Below are positions 10,879-23,515 of a DNA stretch of 64,000 bases, in pieces. The position numbers and the translations under genes were made by a program. The notes beneath the pieces were generated by a model that worked only from the letters and a program-made list of their open reading frames with translations, made no database searches and had not been told where the DNA came from. Within the stretch, counting starts at the first letter, position 1; each line of letters begins with the position of its first letter. This DNA is from Adineta vaga (taxonomy: Eukaryota; Rotifera): the NCBI GenBank assembly GCA_021613535.1, contig CP075492.1, positions 6,696,001-6,760,000 on the forward strand, given 5' to 3'.

Positions 10879-13584
10879 ATGCGGTACTTACGTCTTCGTT
10901 TACGCTCTTCAATCTTCTTAGGTTTATCGATTATTACTTTCTTTTCTCTTACTACACTTCATTTATTTCTACGATCAACAAGGGAACTAGAACAAAAAGA
11001 TTCTACTATACTAACAGAATCCAAAGCAATACCATCACAAAAACTCAATAAACATAAAGAATACATATCATCTGAACGTGTTGATGAACTTTATCGATTA
11101 ATACTTGCGAATCGGAATGATCAATCAAATTCATTTCATTCATCATGGACTTTGGGAAAAATTCTTAGCGAACAATCTCAAATACAACGCAACGATACTA
11201 ATACGCATAAAAACGAAACAACTGATTCTAGAGACTTAAAGAACAACCGTTTCAATTTCAATTAAATCTAACGACGACTTTGAAAAATTTCAACGAAAAT
11301 GATAAAACTCAATTGCGATATTTCATTCATCATATCTTATCAAAATGGAAAAACGACCATCAAAATGATACAATTGTTAGTTTAGCTGATATTATGCAGG
11401 AAGATCTTGCACAAAATGATCCACAGTAAGTATTATATGCATCAGATCGAAATATTGTTTCCTAGTCAATTAGAATAATAGATTTATATCTAAAAAAAAA
11501 TTAATTCATCTAGGAATAATGATATGTTTCATGGTTTACAGGGATTTTTTTTCTGTATAGAAATGATTGATTAAGATAAATGATGTTGACAGTACACGCA
11601 TGTTTTTTCTTTTTCTCTGTCGATTTGTATTAGTATTATGAGTATTAAAGCGAACTGTTTGATGCATTGAAGCATATCCATAGTGATGAATGTATCTTAA
11701 TATACAAGGTCAGATAATATTTCATTCAAAATTGGATTTTCTCTTTCATTTCTGTTCGATATTGCAAAAGAATTATTCAAACTTGTTTGACTTCAGTCTC
11801 TTTTTAATTTATTTCGAGAATATGCAAATACGATATGAATAAATCAATTAAATGGAATAAGAGACGCTTTTCAGGAAACACTACTAATATTTCAATTAGT
11901 TTTTTGTTTCAAAATTGCTTTCAAGTAAATTAGAAAATAAAACGTAGATACAATAAGGATCTATTCTCAGCCGACGAAGAGAAACCATCACTTATCATTA
12001 GCAAATGCCAATATTAAACTTGCTTGAATTGTTCTTTTGTGAATCGATTATCTCACTGAAGGAAATTTTCTGTCTTTCAAAATGAATTCGACTGTATATC
12101 CGTTGTTGATTGATGTAAATTATTATGGAGACATCTTTCTAACTTCCTTCGGAATCCATATAACGAAGAATTTTCTAAGCATTAATAATGCGTTATCTAG
12201 AAAATTTCGAATATTTTTTTCAGGCGATTGAAGACAACATGGTATAGATACATAAAAACTGTAACTAATTCCCGTGTATATAATCCCAATAGCTCAGAAT
12301 TTAAATATCTATTGAATCATTTACAAAATGGTGCAATATCTGAAGCAAGTTAGTGAACAAAATCCATTTTAATAGATTGATATTGAATGCTGTTTTTCCC
12401 CGTTTTCTAGGTGAAATGTCACAGGGAACTCAAATAAAGCTTATCCTTCAATTGTCCGATGGTTTCCAAAGTTTATTAAAACCCTACAGGTATTTTAAGA
12501 TGAGACTTGTCAACAAATATTTTCTAGGGGAATCTTTTTATTCTTTAGAGTGCCGCGAAATTATCAAACATTTCCAGATCATTTCTATTTCAGTGATATT
12601 GAAAGACATCATGCTGAAATAGCTGCATTTCATGTCGACAAGTACAATTTATTTTGTTTATCAATTGAATAGGACACGATAAGATATTTGATTTAGAATT
12701 CTTGGTTTTAATCGGGTACCTCCGTTGATCGGACGATTGTTAAATATAACCAGTGATCTTCGTGATAAAGCAACTGAAGAATTACGGAAAACATTCTTTC
12801 TTTCACCAGGTAAATACATATTCACGAAAACTTTCTCTTTTTTTTCTAAAAAATCTTCTTTTCTAGCAAATAATACGTGCTTCCGTGGACATTGTACCTA
12901 TTATTGTGATACATCACATGCTGTATGTGGTAAACCAGGAAATCGATTAGAAGGTTCTGTTCAACTTCTTTTACCTCGACCACCTGAAGTTGATTGGCAA
13001 AAGATAACTCATCCATATCGACGATCTTATAGTGCAACACGGCAAGCTGAATGGGAAACAAATGAAAATTATTGTTATGAACATGTTATAATTGATGAAG
13101 ATTATCACAATCGTTTATTACTTGATATGATGGATTTATGTGCATTTGATTTTCTGATTGGTCAGTAAATCTCTTTATTTCTACAGTATGAATTTTGTCC
13201 TTTTTCTTCTTTTTTCCAGGCAATTTAGATCGTCATCATATGATGCGTATTAGTTCTTTTGGTATCAATACAGCTTTAATTCATCTTGATAATGGTCGAA
13301 GTTTCGGCCGACATGATTCTGATGATCTATCAATTTTAGCACCTATTCGTCAATGTTGTTTTTTTCGTTATTCAACATTTACTCGTTTATATCGTTTATA
13401 TCGTAAAGGTCTTTCAAAATTACTTTCAAATTCTTTAAATATTGGTGAACAGTTGCCAATGATTCTTATTAAAGAACATCTCATTGCTATTGATCGACGT
13501 CTAGAAATTCTCTTTGCACATTTAGATACTTGTATTCAAACTTATACAGTGAAAGGAGTCATGATTGATGACGGTGTTGATTAA
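10879..13584 (+). CDS. FAM20-family secretory-pathway kinase
   Basis: Eight exons proposed: 10879-11079, 11232-11425, 12224-12348, 12411-12489, 12549-12641, 12697-12809, 12867-13160, 13220-13584; 487 residues, all phases consistent. It starts with a type II signal anchor (MRYLRLRLRSSIFLGLSIITF), as expected for a Golgi lumenal kinase. The kinase core follows the FAM20 order: GTQIKLILQL, LLKPYR, FYFSDIERHHAEIAAFHVD, RVPPLIGR, the cysteine-rich FRGHCTYYCDTSHAVCGKP, NLDRHH with the catalytic Asp, and HLDNGRSFG with the metal-binding Asp. Known family activities are phosphorylation of secreted proteins (FAM20C) or of glycosaminoglycan-linker xylose (FAM20B); which applies here is not decided. The least certain join is the intron 11080-11231, whose sequence stays open in frame. 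Intron 2 is unusually long (798 bases). Confidence 0.88.
11426..12223 (+). other. long intron of the FAM20-like gene
   Basis: 798 bases from GTAAGT to TTTTTTTTCAG, more than ten times the usual intron length here. No repeat or gene was recognised inside it, so regulatory content is only a guess. Confidence 0.6.
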
Positions 13585-13714
13585 GTGAAATTCGAAGTAT
13601 TTGTTTCTTTTTTTTAGTAAAAATATTCTATTGAATCTCTGTTAATTGTCTTTATTACAAATTGTTTTTTTTGTTACACAATAAAATATAATTTTACAGA
13701 ATTAATTTTTATTG
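13585..13714. terminator. overlapping 3' ends of two convergent genes
   Basis: Only 130 bases separate the stop codons of the FAM20-like gene (+) and the AlkB gene (-). A plus-strand AATAAA lies at about 13679-13684 and a minus-strand AATAAA at about 13706-13711, each close to the other gene's stop. The two mature mRNAs are likely to overlap in antisense at their 3' ends. Confidence 0.65.
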
Positions 13715-14633
13715 TCATTTTGAATTGAGAACTTTGAAATTGAGTGCATTGAAACCACGACCATACGTTGTCTGCCAATCAAATTCCGATGATTGATGAT
13801 TTTCTCTACTAAATGCATGAACCATTTCTAACTCGTCACTTTCATATTCATCTCTTTCGGATTGTTTTTCAATTGTTTTAAATCGTGCACCTTGTCCATA
13901 TATTTGACCAGTATGACGATTTAAAAATGTTGCAACTGTTCGTAAAGTTAACGAAATACGTTCACCATAGAAAGAAGATTCATCAGGATCTTTAAGATCA
14001 TTAGGACGTTTATCTGGACGAATAGCATGATGCCATTCACGATTTGTTTGCCAACCTAATACAAATAATGAATTATGTGGTAATTTAAAATTTTGTCGAA
14101 CACCAGGTTGACGTTTATGAATTAAAGTCATTGTACGTGCTGCACCTAAAATCATAGATTGATGAACGATTGTTTTGATGTAAATATGAATTCTTACCGA
14201 GACTATAATTGACAATATTTGATCCAAGTAAGATATCTAATGTTTTATCGGAATGTTCTCCAATATTATCTTTTCCATTTTTATAATATTGTATTAATGC
14301 ATGATTAAGTTTTTGTTCAATTACTTCCTCAACTCTTTCCTTGATTTTTAATGCTGTAGGTGTCCAAGAAACAAGTTCAGGTTGTTCATCAGCTGGATGA
14401 CGATAGAGTGGTTCATATTCATCTCCATTCTCAATAGTTATCGTACCTTGTATAGAAACTTCACGAGGTACACGTTTTCCTCTTTGTCGCATTGTATTCC
14501 ATTTAACTTCACTATGTACATTATAAAATAACTCATCCGCAACATCTTTTGGAAAAATATCGAGTATTAAAAAAGAATCATTTGATCCATAAATAGCTGC
14601 ATTTTGTGCCCAAGATGGAGTTGAAGTTGCCAT
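13715..14633 (-). CDS. AlkB-family 2-oxoglutarate/Fe(II) dioxygenase
   Basis: Two exons, 14633-14198 and 14145-13715; 288 residues. AlkB enzymes oxidatively demethylate alkylated DNA, RNA or protein. The fold's landmarks are present: LIQYYKNGKDNIGEHSD, with the HxD iron ligands (His and Asp of HSD), continuing across the junction as NYSLGAARTMTLIH; the distal iron-ligand His in WHHAI; and RISLTLRTV with the arginines that bind 2-oxoglutarate. A C-terminal extension of about 70 residues (after TFLNRHTGQIYGQGARF) is rich in Glu and Ser. The architecture is nearest to ALKBH2/ALKBH3-type members and to AlkB-like proteins of fungi and protists. Substrate is not inferable. A single 52-base intron is present. 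Confidence 0.85.
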
Positions 14634-15114
14634 TTGTAAGAAATGTGGTCAATATAAACAGCAACTTGTTTTTCTTTCCTTTTATTTACGACTCTATAAG
14701 TGGCGAATGACGAATAGCCAGCAAATAAAAGGTGAATGTTGTGTAAGATTGCATCATTCAATCTACATTGCTAATTGATCAATGTCTATGCTGAAATAAC
14801 CGTTCTGTCATATAAGATACTGATTTTAGTATGGTTTCGAAATCAATATAGACTATATAAACGACGTATATCTTTGTTAAACTTTTTTTCTCCCACATCT
14901 AAATATTATAATAAAAACTTATTCTATAGAACAGCAAAGACAATGAAAATAACGAGATAAATTAAAAATAAAAACCAGACCTTCATATCAAATAATAGTT
15001 ATTAAGTTTTTCTCTTGTTTTTTTTAATCAGAATGCAGAACAAAAGGAAAACGAAGAAAAAGAAAAGAAAAACAATGTTAAAAGTTCTTTTTGAGCACAG
15101 GATACATATGCATT
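14634..15114. other. intergenic sequence
   Basis: 481 bases between the AlkB start and the TMED10 stop, both genes on the minus strand. Short open frames here do not resemble proteins. It should hold the TMED10 3' UTR and the AlkB promoter. Confidence 0.45.
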
Positions 15115-15833
15115 TTAATCGATAAGTTTTTTTGCTTTAAAATATCGTCGTAAATAAAGAACTTGCCAAATAGCTAAACTCATAAGACAACACATGGAAA
15201 AAACAGAGAAATAAAGCACTTTATTATTTGTTGATTCATTTGTATCACGCATTTCTTCTTCACGTTGTTTCATATATGCAAAATCAGAAACAATAGCAGA
15301 AGACAGATCTTCTAATCGACTTAATTCAACTTCTAATGGTTTGAGTTTATTTGCTTTTGCTAAAGCATCATAATCTTTGGTTTCAACTCCATGTTTAATT
15401 TTTATAGAAACTTCTTTAGTTGTATGTTGAGCAGATAAATGATGTTGTTGTTGACCATGAGGTAATTTTGTTTCGAAACATATTTCAAATATATCATATT
15501 CTTCTGTTGTAAAAGCAAATTTTCCTTTTGAGGCATCTTCTTTATTATAGAGTGTATGTCCTTTGGTATCCTTGACATCGAGATGAGTGACTAAACCAGG
15601 CAAAACACTTATATCATAATCACCAGTAACCATTGTATCCTAGAAAATAATGAACGTGAAAGAGAAAGAAATGGATTTTTCTTGCAGAGACTTACTTTGT
15701 GAATTTCTTCTTTTAAACATTTTCTTGTGTTAAGTGGTAAATTAAAACTAATTGAATGAATAGATCCAATCAGAAGCAAGAAAATTGGTAAAAACATGGA
15801 AATCAATCGCATTTTTATCTGTGCACTACCCAA
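15115..15833 (-). CDS. TMED10: p24-family cargo receptor (TMED10-like)
   Basis: Two exons, 15833-15696 and 15639-15115, 220 residues from the first Met (213 from the Met at 15812, which gives a cleaner signal peptide). Family role: type I membrane protein cycling between ER and Golgi in COPI/COPII vesicles, sorting GPI-anchored and other cargo. In order: signal peptide, GOLD domain starting [15 protein letters not shown] with the paired cysteines (Cys in RKC and in EICFE), a coiled coil ([15 protein letters not shown]), one transmembrane helix ([17 protein letters not shown]) and a short cytoplasmic tail [11 protein letters not shown]. The tail combines the aromatic and KK COPI-binding signals of the p24 delta branch. 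Length matches the family. Confidence 0.93.
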
Positions 15834-16677
15834 GAAATTGACTCAATAGTACGATTGATCAGAATATATGCCAGCGTATCAAGTTAGAACATGGTATTTC
15901 AAAGACTAACCAATCAGAATATGGAATATTATTTTGAAAGATTTGAGATAATAAATGATAATGATGATTGAAAGTTATAAGAAGTACGTCTCATAAAAAT
16001 ATTTCAATCAATTTTAGATTATATTGTCATAGATGGCAGAAGTCATCAAATGAATACATGTAATTGAAATGTAACAGAATATTTGTCATAGAGCAAACTA
16101 AGAAATAAAAACCGCCAATATCTTGTTCTTTCATGTGTATCACTCATGCCTATCATGCAAAATGTCATTTCGATGGGAAAATGTATCAATATATGGAGAA
16201 TGTAATCATCGACTTTTGATTGTGATAGATATTGTACTTGTACGATATCACTATTTGCATTATCATTATAAGTTAATACTCAATGAATGATCTGATATTA
16301 ATAATCGTTAACATCCGTGTTATTGATGTGAAATTTAACTGTCCAATATCTGATTTACTACCCTATCTTATCTCTTATTGTTCATAATTTAAATATGTAT
16401 GAGTATAAAACTATGCTATCGTTTGATGGAAAGACAGAGTGTTCACACTTTTTGAAATTTGTTGTGAATGGATCAAAATGAGAAAGTTTAATTTCACGAA
16501 GCTTTTATTAATATACTACACAAACAGAACGAAACACACATTCATATATGAAGAGAATAATAAGAAACCATATAGCTAACTATCAAGTTCTGCATATACG
16601 CAAGAAAACAATCTTATCATCCTCATTGCCGAAACTTTCTAATTAAATTGCATAAGAAAATCATTTCATAATAGGAT
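15834..16677. other. intergenic sequence
   Basis: 844 bases between the TMED10 start and the innexin stop, both minus. No gene recognised. It must contain the innexin 3' UTR at its right end and the TMED10 promoter at its left. Confidence 0.45.
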
Positions 16678-18147
16678 TTACATTGGTGGTAATAATTTTT
16701 CATTGACTTCACCTAAATTATTTTGTTTCATTGGACTTTTCACTCCTAAACCAATAATTTGTCCACCATTATCTGATTCTAATGATGTATTAAAACGTAT
16801 TTGTGGTAGAACTTTCCAATTATTCCATAGAGCACAAACAACTTCTCCAGCAATAACATGATTTGTATTTTTCTTAATAATACGTAGAAGAAGAAGACCA
16901 TCTTGTCGACAATAATGTTCTACAAAATCATCTAAACGTTTCAATGGTGTATGATCATCATGTTCATTTTTTAACATAAGACGTGGTGTTGATGATGTCG
17001 AATAATGAATATCATTGGCTTGTAAAAATCGTTGAACAAAATTTATACGAGCATTGCTTGAAAAATAATAGAACCATTTGATAAGACCATAAATAGATGC
17101 AATAGCAACAAATGCAAGCCAAAACCAAATAATCATGAAAACCTAAAACCAAAAAAAAACAAAAAAAACAGATTAAATCAGGAACATCGACTTCTGCCTC
17201 GATGATAGTTAATCTTCGATATAAATTTCATACTTTTTCATTGTAAATATTAATTGGTAACAAACATTGAACATCGTATGGTTGAATATTATCACCAAGT
17301 GTTCGAATAATAAATTTACACATAGTTATACGTGGAAAACGTTCTACAACTTCAATTTCTTGATTATTCCACCAACGTTGCATGGTTTCAAAACCAAAAA
17401 ACGAAAATCCACGGCCCATAAAGACATTCAAAAGAAATAATTGACCAATAGCATTGAAAATATAGAGGAATTTAATTAGTATATAAGTCAATGCTAAATA
17501 ATTTCCTGAATGACGACCCATTGAACAACAGCAAAACGAACCAAAACGTTGACGAATATTATACATTAAACCATATTCATATTCACGATGATATGCCAAC
17601 GCTTTATCAACATGTTTAGCTAAAGCACGAACTGCATCTTCACGCTTTGAACCATCTAATTGATCCATATCCGTAACCATTTTAGTAATCACTTTTGTGT
17701 TAATACCACATGCTCTATTCAAATTACGCCAGATAAAACCAGGTATATAGAAGAGAAACATCATACAGAGTAAAATAAATGGCACCCATTGATAATATGG
17801 ACTAAAACATAGATATGCAATTGATGACTAAGAAAGTTTCTTCTGCATTTTGTTACTTACATTTTTTCCGGTGTTTTTTCGAAACGATTTGGTAGAGGTT
17901 TATCAAATGGTAGATAATATGACGAACTAATCCAACATACCCAATTGACATAAGTTGAATGACTAGCCATATTTTGTGTATAACAATTGATTGGACTACC
18001 GATAAATTGAGATGAACTGATGATAAGAAATGAAACACCAAGAAGAATTATGGAATATCTTCGACTTAATCGATCATAGAAATCATCATTTTTAACACCT
18101 GGCGAGCCAAGTTTCTTGAATGCGTCCGTAACCAAGTACAGTGCCAT
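16678..18147 (-). CDS. innexin gap-junction protein
   Basis: Three exons, 18147-17861, 17801-17234, 17142-16678; 439 residues. Innexins form hexameric gap-junction channels in protostomes and pannexin-like hemichannels. The four-helix plan is visible: first extracellular loop with paired cysteines (INCYT and VNWVCW), the signature PYYQWVPFILL at the start of helix 2 across the first intron, a long cytoplasmic loop, and the second extracellular loop with ITMCKF and VQCLLPINIYNEK, again two cysteines. Helix 4 follows as MIIWFWLAFVAIAS. The C-terminal tail is hydrophilic. Start at MALYLVTDAFKKLG was chosen because a short N-terminus before helix 1 is typical. Confidence 0.95.
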
Positions 18148-19954
18148 CTAGAACATAAGAAAAAGAATAAGATGCAATGGAATCAAATGGTAAATGTCTA
18201 AAGAGTAAGTCAGATCAATAGAAGTAGTAGTATGCATTTCTTTCTTCTCTTGGTCAAGAGAAAAAATCATGATGATGGTGTTTATCGTATCTCTCCTATG
18301 AACATTTCTATAGCACAATGTTGTTCATCATATGGAGAAGAATGATCAAATGACCGGTGGGTCGTTCTCTCCTTGTCATTTAAACTGAACTAGAAAGGGC
18401 AGTGTTCTCTAGAGAAGAATGAACCGTTTCGTTTTTTTTCTTTCTCTTCTTCTTCGTCTTTCTCGTCTCACTCTATATGACTGAATAGATTCAAGCGGCC
18501 AATCGGTCGACTAATATAGATTCATTCATTACTGTATGTACGATCGATGATTGTACTTTGGAGTTGGACATCAAGTGGCATCTTTCGCCTTTCATATTGA
18601 TATATTTATATATACATATTTGTATATTCGTTACTTATTGCTAGAAGATTTTCAATATCGAATTCAGATGAACATTCTTTTAGTAACAACGTGCTAAAGC
18701 ATAAATATATATAAATGAGAAAAAAAAGCTTAAAATCTTCAAGAACATGTATATATATATATATGCATTATATAATCATTAGAACCGGAATCAATTTTGA
18801 ACTTTCAATGTCAGATATCAACTTCTCATGACAGTACAATTATAGAGCTTGAAAATAGACAGTAACAATCGATCAATTGAAATTGAGTAATACATCAAAT
18901 TTCAAGAAAACATTTTCAATGTATTATTTTCTCTTTAAATTTTGGCAAATACTCATGATTTTATTCATCATATTTAATATAAAAAATCAATGAAACGTCA
19001 AGAATAACTAAAACAACATCTTTCTAAACTTGTCGATAGTTATTAATAGCGCTGTTCGTCCGCAAAGAAATTTCATTGTAAAATCTAGACGTATTTGTTC
19101 TGGATATAAAAAGTCTGTAAACAATCTTTTGACTGTTCTTGGAAGTCTATACATATATTGTTGCTGTAGACCGACGTGGCGATGTGTGCGTATTTTTTTC
19201 CATGCTTAGCGCATGTGTTGCAAGCATAAATTTTTTTTCTTTTCTCTTATAGTGTCTGAGTGTTTCTTCTTCAACGTGCGTGCGTGTTTGCATAATATAT
19301 ATATATATATAATATATCAGAGTAACGACAAAAGACGAGAGAGAGAGAAAGAGAGAATGCCGGGATATTTTTTTTCTCCGTCAATAACAATACATTTACT
19401 AGTACCCAATGCACAAGCTTTTCTTTCCTCATTCTCGAGGCTAGGAAGGTTTTTTTCTTCTCTTGATCTTACGATGTAAGCGTAGATGCGTACGATTTTT
19501 TCTTCTTCATTCTCCCACTCCCTTATTTGTTCTGTAGTGTTTTTTTTTCGAACATTTTCTGTTCTGTTCCGAGTATGTATTAGATTTCTACTACGTTTTA
19601 TAGATTTATTTTCCCCTTGTTTTTTTAGCATAATATAATGTGTCAAATTTATCGTTGAATATTTCAGACTTATATCTTTATCGAATAATTATTTTTCATG
19701 TAAATATCTATAACTCGATCTCCTTTCATTTTCTTTTTCCTTTCATTAGAAACTATTTTACGAAAGCATGAGTGAATGTTAAAATTGCCTAAAAGCTAAG
19801 ATAGACGAAAACAAGTATTTTGTAGATATTGTTTTGTGAGAAGCAAAGATTATTGAGAGTATTATTTCTTTTTTATTTTAAAGAAAAATATACTTGTTAT
19901 ATGAAGAAGTTCCTACTTGTTTTAAACATGATACAATGTTTTCTTTTTCTAGAT
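18148..19954. other. intergenic region between divergent innexin and ZIP genes
   Basis: About 1.8 kb. Contains TA-dinucleotide runs near 18749-18764 and 19289-19318 and a GA-rich run near 19337-19356. No open frame with protein character was accepted. Confidence 0.45.
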
Positions 19955-22201
19955 ATGAATATTTTACATTTTGTTTGTATGTTGATTTGTTTTACGAATA
20001 ATATTTCAACAGAATCAGTAAGTGATAAATAAGTAATTCAATCAATGTCTATTCTTTTCTTGAAATAGTGTTTATTATCCAATACTTCATATGCTCTTTG
20101 TTCGATTTCTGGTACAACGCCGATGATAAAATCAAAATCATTTACTAAAACAGACTTTGATAATGAATGTCATGTCCATTTTGTAGAAACAATTCTCAAG
20201 ACTAATTGTAATAAACCAGTTTTAGATACACGAAAACCACCCACTAGTATTGAAAGTAAAGTATTAAAAATTAAACAAAAACATACAGTTGAATTCTCTT
20301 GATTTTTTTATAGAATATGCTTATGGATTTTTGGCAGTTTTTATTGTCTCAGCTCTATCACTTGCTGGTTTATTAGCATTTCCACTTCTATATAAAGTTT
20401 CATTTCAATATGTTTTAACGTTATTTACTGCTCTAGCAGTTGGAACACTCTTTGGTGATACAATGTTTCATTTGATACCATTTGTATGTATTTCTATTTG
20501 GAAGAAAAAAAACAAGAAATTGATGAATTCTACTTAGGCACTTGGTAGTCATGGTGATCATGATGGACAGAGTCACGCAACATTCTCTGTGCCTGACTAT
20601 GCTTGGAAAATGTTAATAAGTGTATTAAGTATGTTGCATGAATGAAATACAATTCAATCGATTGATTGATTTCATTTTTATTTAGTTCTGTATAGTTTTT
20701 ATCTCTTGGAAGTTCTTCTTCATTCATTTGCTCATTACAAACATAAAAACTCTGTAAGTTTCATTTAAAAAATAAACCTTGCTATTTTTTGAGAACTATT
20801 TTATTTAGAATTCCGTACATTTTCATGCACATGGTCATAGTCATTCGATGCCACATCATAATCATTCTCATCCGGAAGGAGAAATTTGTGAACATACTCC
20901 ACTTGATATTGATGCTGATTTAGAACATGGCCATCGTTTACATAATCATATGCATCATAATCTTCATCAGCATGTATCCAATGAAATTAGTACAGCATCA
21001 TCATTATCTGCTGCGAATCAAACATTTCATAATAATAATAATAATAATAAGCATAGTAGTCATAAAAATCTCACTTGTGTTCCATGTGCATATTCAAATG
21101 AAACTCGATCACAACCAGCAACATCAATATTAAAACATGATTCAAAAGACAATATTTCAGTGAACGATGATCAAACACCGGTATCAGTTGTTATTGCTGA
21201 TCCACATGAACAATCGGAACCGAAAAAAATCAATCCCGTCGTTCAACAATTGAAAAGTAATTGAATTAATTTTCATTCTACAAATTTTGTTTTTCGTGTC
21301 ACGACATATTTGATGTTTGCTGTGAATATGACTGAACAGTTTGCTTTGCAATTATATGAATTTCAGAGGATTCTACATATGCACCTGGTATTTCACTCGG
21401 TTTGTTTATACATATGTTTTTTTTCTTCTTTGAATTCTATTCATTGCTTGCACACCTTTTCTAATCTTACTAATAGTGGAATGTCTTCTTTCTTTTCCTG
21501 CATGATATAGTTAAAAAACAAACAAACAAACAGACATATGATCGAATTGTGATATCAGATTTCATTTATTTTTCTTTTCTAGCTATCAAATCGACTGGAT
21601 GGATGGTATTAATTGGTGATGGTATTCATAATTTTGCCGATGGATTAGCCATTGGAGCTGCATTCAGTCAAGATCTTGTTCTAGGAATGACAACAACATT
21701 AGCTGTTGCTTTTCATGAATTACCTCACGAATTAGGTAAAGATTCTCTTTCCAAAAAATCTTTATTGGTTCTAGAACAATCTATGAAAAATGTCTTTTGT
21801 TTTTGTTTAGGAGATTACGCTGTTCTAATTCAATCGGGTTTTTCTCACTATCGAGCAATTTTATGGAATTTTCTTTCAGCGACAACAGCAATAATTGGTT
21901 TTTTTATTGGTGCAGCATTATCATCTGATGCTAATATTCGTCAATGGATATTTGCAATAACTATTGGCATGTTTTTATATATAGCACTTGTTGATCTAGT
22001 ATGTTAAAATGAATGAAAGTTTCATTACAGAAATCCGTTTTTTTCCTTCTGTTCAATTTATTTTAGTTGCCTACATTATTAGCGGATGGACAAGTTGAAT
22101 TCAAACGTTTTATTGTTGTTAATATTGGATTTTTACTTGGTATTGCGATTATGTTTCTATTGGTATTATTTGAAGATAGTTTAATTCATTCGTCGAGATA
22201 G
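19955..22201 (+). CDS. ZIP metal transporter, LIV-1 subfamily (SLC39)
   Basis: Ten exons: 19955-20017, 20069-20255, 20314-20483, 20538-20619, 20686-20753, 20809-21256, 21367-21387, 21583-21735, 21811-21998, 22067-22201; 504 residues. ZIP proteins import Zn (some Fe or Mn) into the cytosol. Seen: signal peptide, a short lumenal domain with several Cys, membrane helices, then a long cytoplasmic loop full of His (HFHAHGHSHSMPHHNHSH and more), typical of ZIP metal-sensing loops. Helix IV has HNFADGLAIGAAF, and helix V has HELPHELGD, the LIV-1 signature, with its last residues placed across an intron. Exon 7 is only 21 bases and was added because it restores phase. The start at 19955 is the likeliest, but an in-frame Met at about 19901 is possible. 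Confidence 0.93.
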
Positions 22202-23515
22202 TTTTCATATTTCTTTTGTTATTATTAAAATTTATTCTTTGTTGTTGCTCTTCTTCTTCTTCTTCTTTTTTTTTCATTCCGGTGATCTTTTCTTTTTGGT
22301 TTGTTTTCACTTTTTTTTTCTTTTGGAAATCTGTATGGAAAAACTGTGATGATAATTATGCATGTTATACACACAATTTGTCACGTACTTAGCAAACAAA
22401 CCAACGAAGGGGATTTTTTATTTTAGTTTATTAAAAACTGCTTGAATTGAATCGTTATGTCTATTTCCAATATTTTACATTACATCGAAACTTCAGTTGG
22501 TTACCTAGTATTCAGTTGAAAATATTCTTTGTACTATTACGATGATATTAGAGACAGAGAGCAAATACTGGGAGCTTTATCAGAAAAACTTTCTTCTCAG
22601 ACATCAGCGATACAATAATTGAAATCATTGCCATTATCTTTTAAAATAGAAAGAGTGATTTCGTTATCTTTTCTCACACTGTGGGTACTCTTACTCCCCA
22701 GACCCAAAATAACTGATTTCTCTCACCAGCAAGACACATTGAGTAGGAGAATTATCACATATACAACATGGTATATCATTAACTTAGTTATTTCATTAAA
22801 TTTTAACAAATAATTTGAGTTATTTTATTCGGCCTACTCATATTCTCGAAGAGAAAAGTAAATAATCACTTTTTTTTTGTTATAATCAATTATTATTTTC
22901 AACGAAATAAAGAAATAATTCATCGAGAAAAGACAAAGCAAATTTCATTGTAATTGTCGTAATCTGCTATAGAAATATTAGGAACCATCTGTTACATATA
23001 GAGATGCTCGTTCGTTTTGATATTCTCTAGACAGAACAAATATTTATACAATGTTATCATGTTCGATAAGACAAGTCATTTTTCAATCAATTAAAATTCA
23101 TTCGTGTTTGAAATTAAAAAATCACAATGAGTCAATAAATGATTCATAAAATAAATAAGTTTGATGAAGATAACTTTTTTTATCTTTCTTATTGTCAATT
23201 TGTGCAATGATGACAAAGGAATTTTTAAGCAAATGTAAAAATTGTCAATGATTTCATAATTTACATTAGAAACTTCTCCTTCATATGGTTTGTTTTTCGT
23301 CTTTCAATCAATAAAAATCAAAAATCAAAATAAATAAATGAATAAATATCAACACTGACAAACGTATACAACAGAAGTGGAAAAAAAAACGAGAGAAGTG
23401 TTTTATACAAACAGGAGAAAAATCTATGAAATAAAAGCGAGTGATTTTTTATGGAATGAAGGAGAAAAGAAGAAGAAAAATAAAAGCTTCTTATCATTGA
23501 CATGTCAATCTTATT
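22202..23515. other. convergent intergenic region
   Basis: About 1.3 kb between the ZIP stop (+) and the ARL8 stop (-). T-rich directly after the ZIP gene, with a TTC run near 22250-22266. No gene or repeat recognised. Confidence 0.45.
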
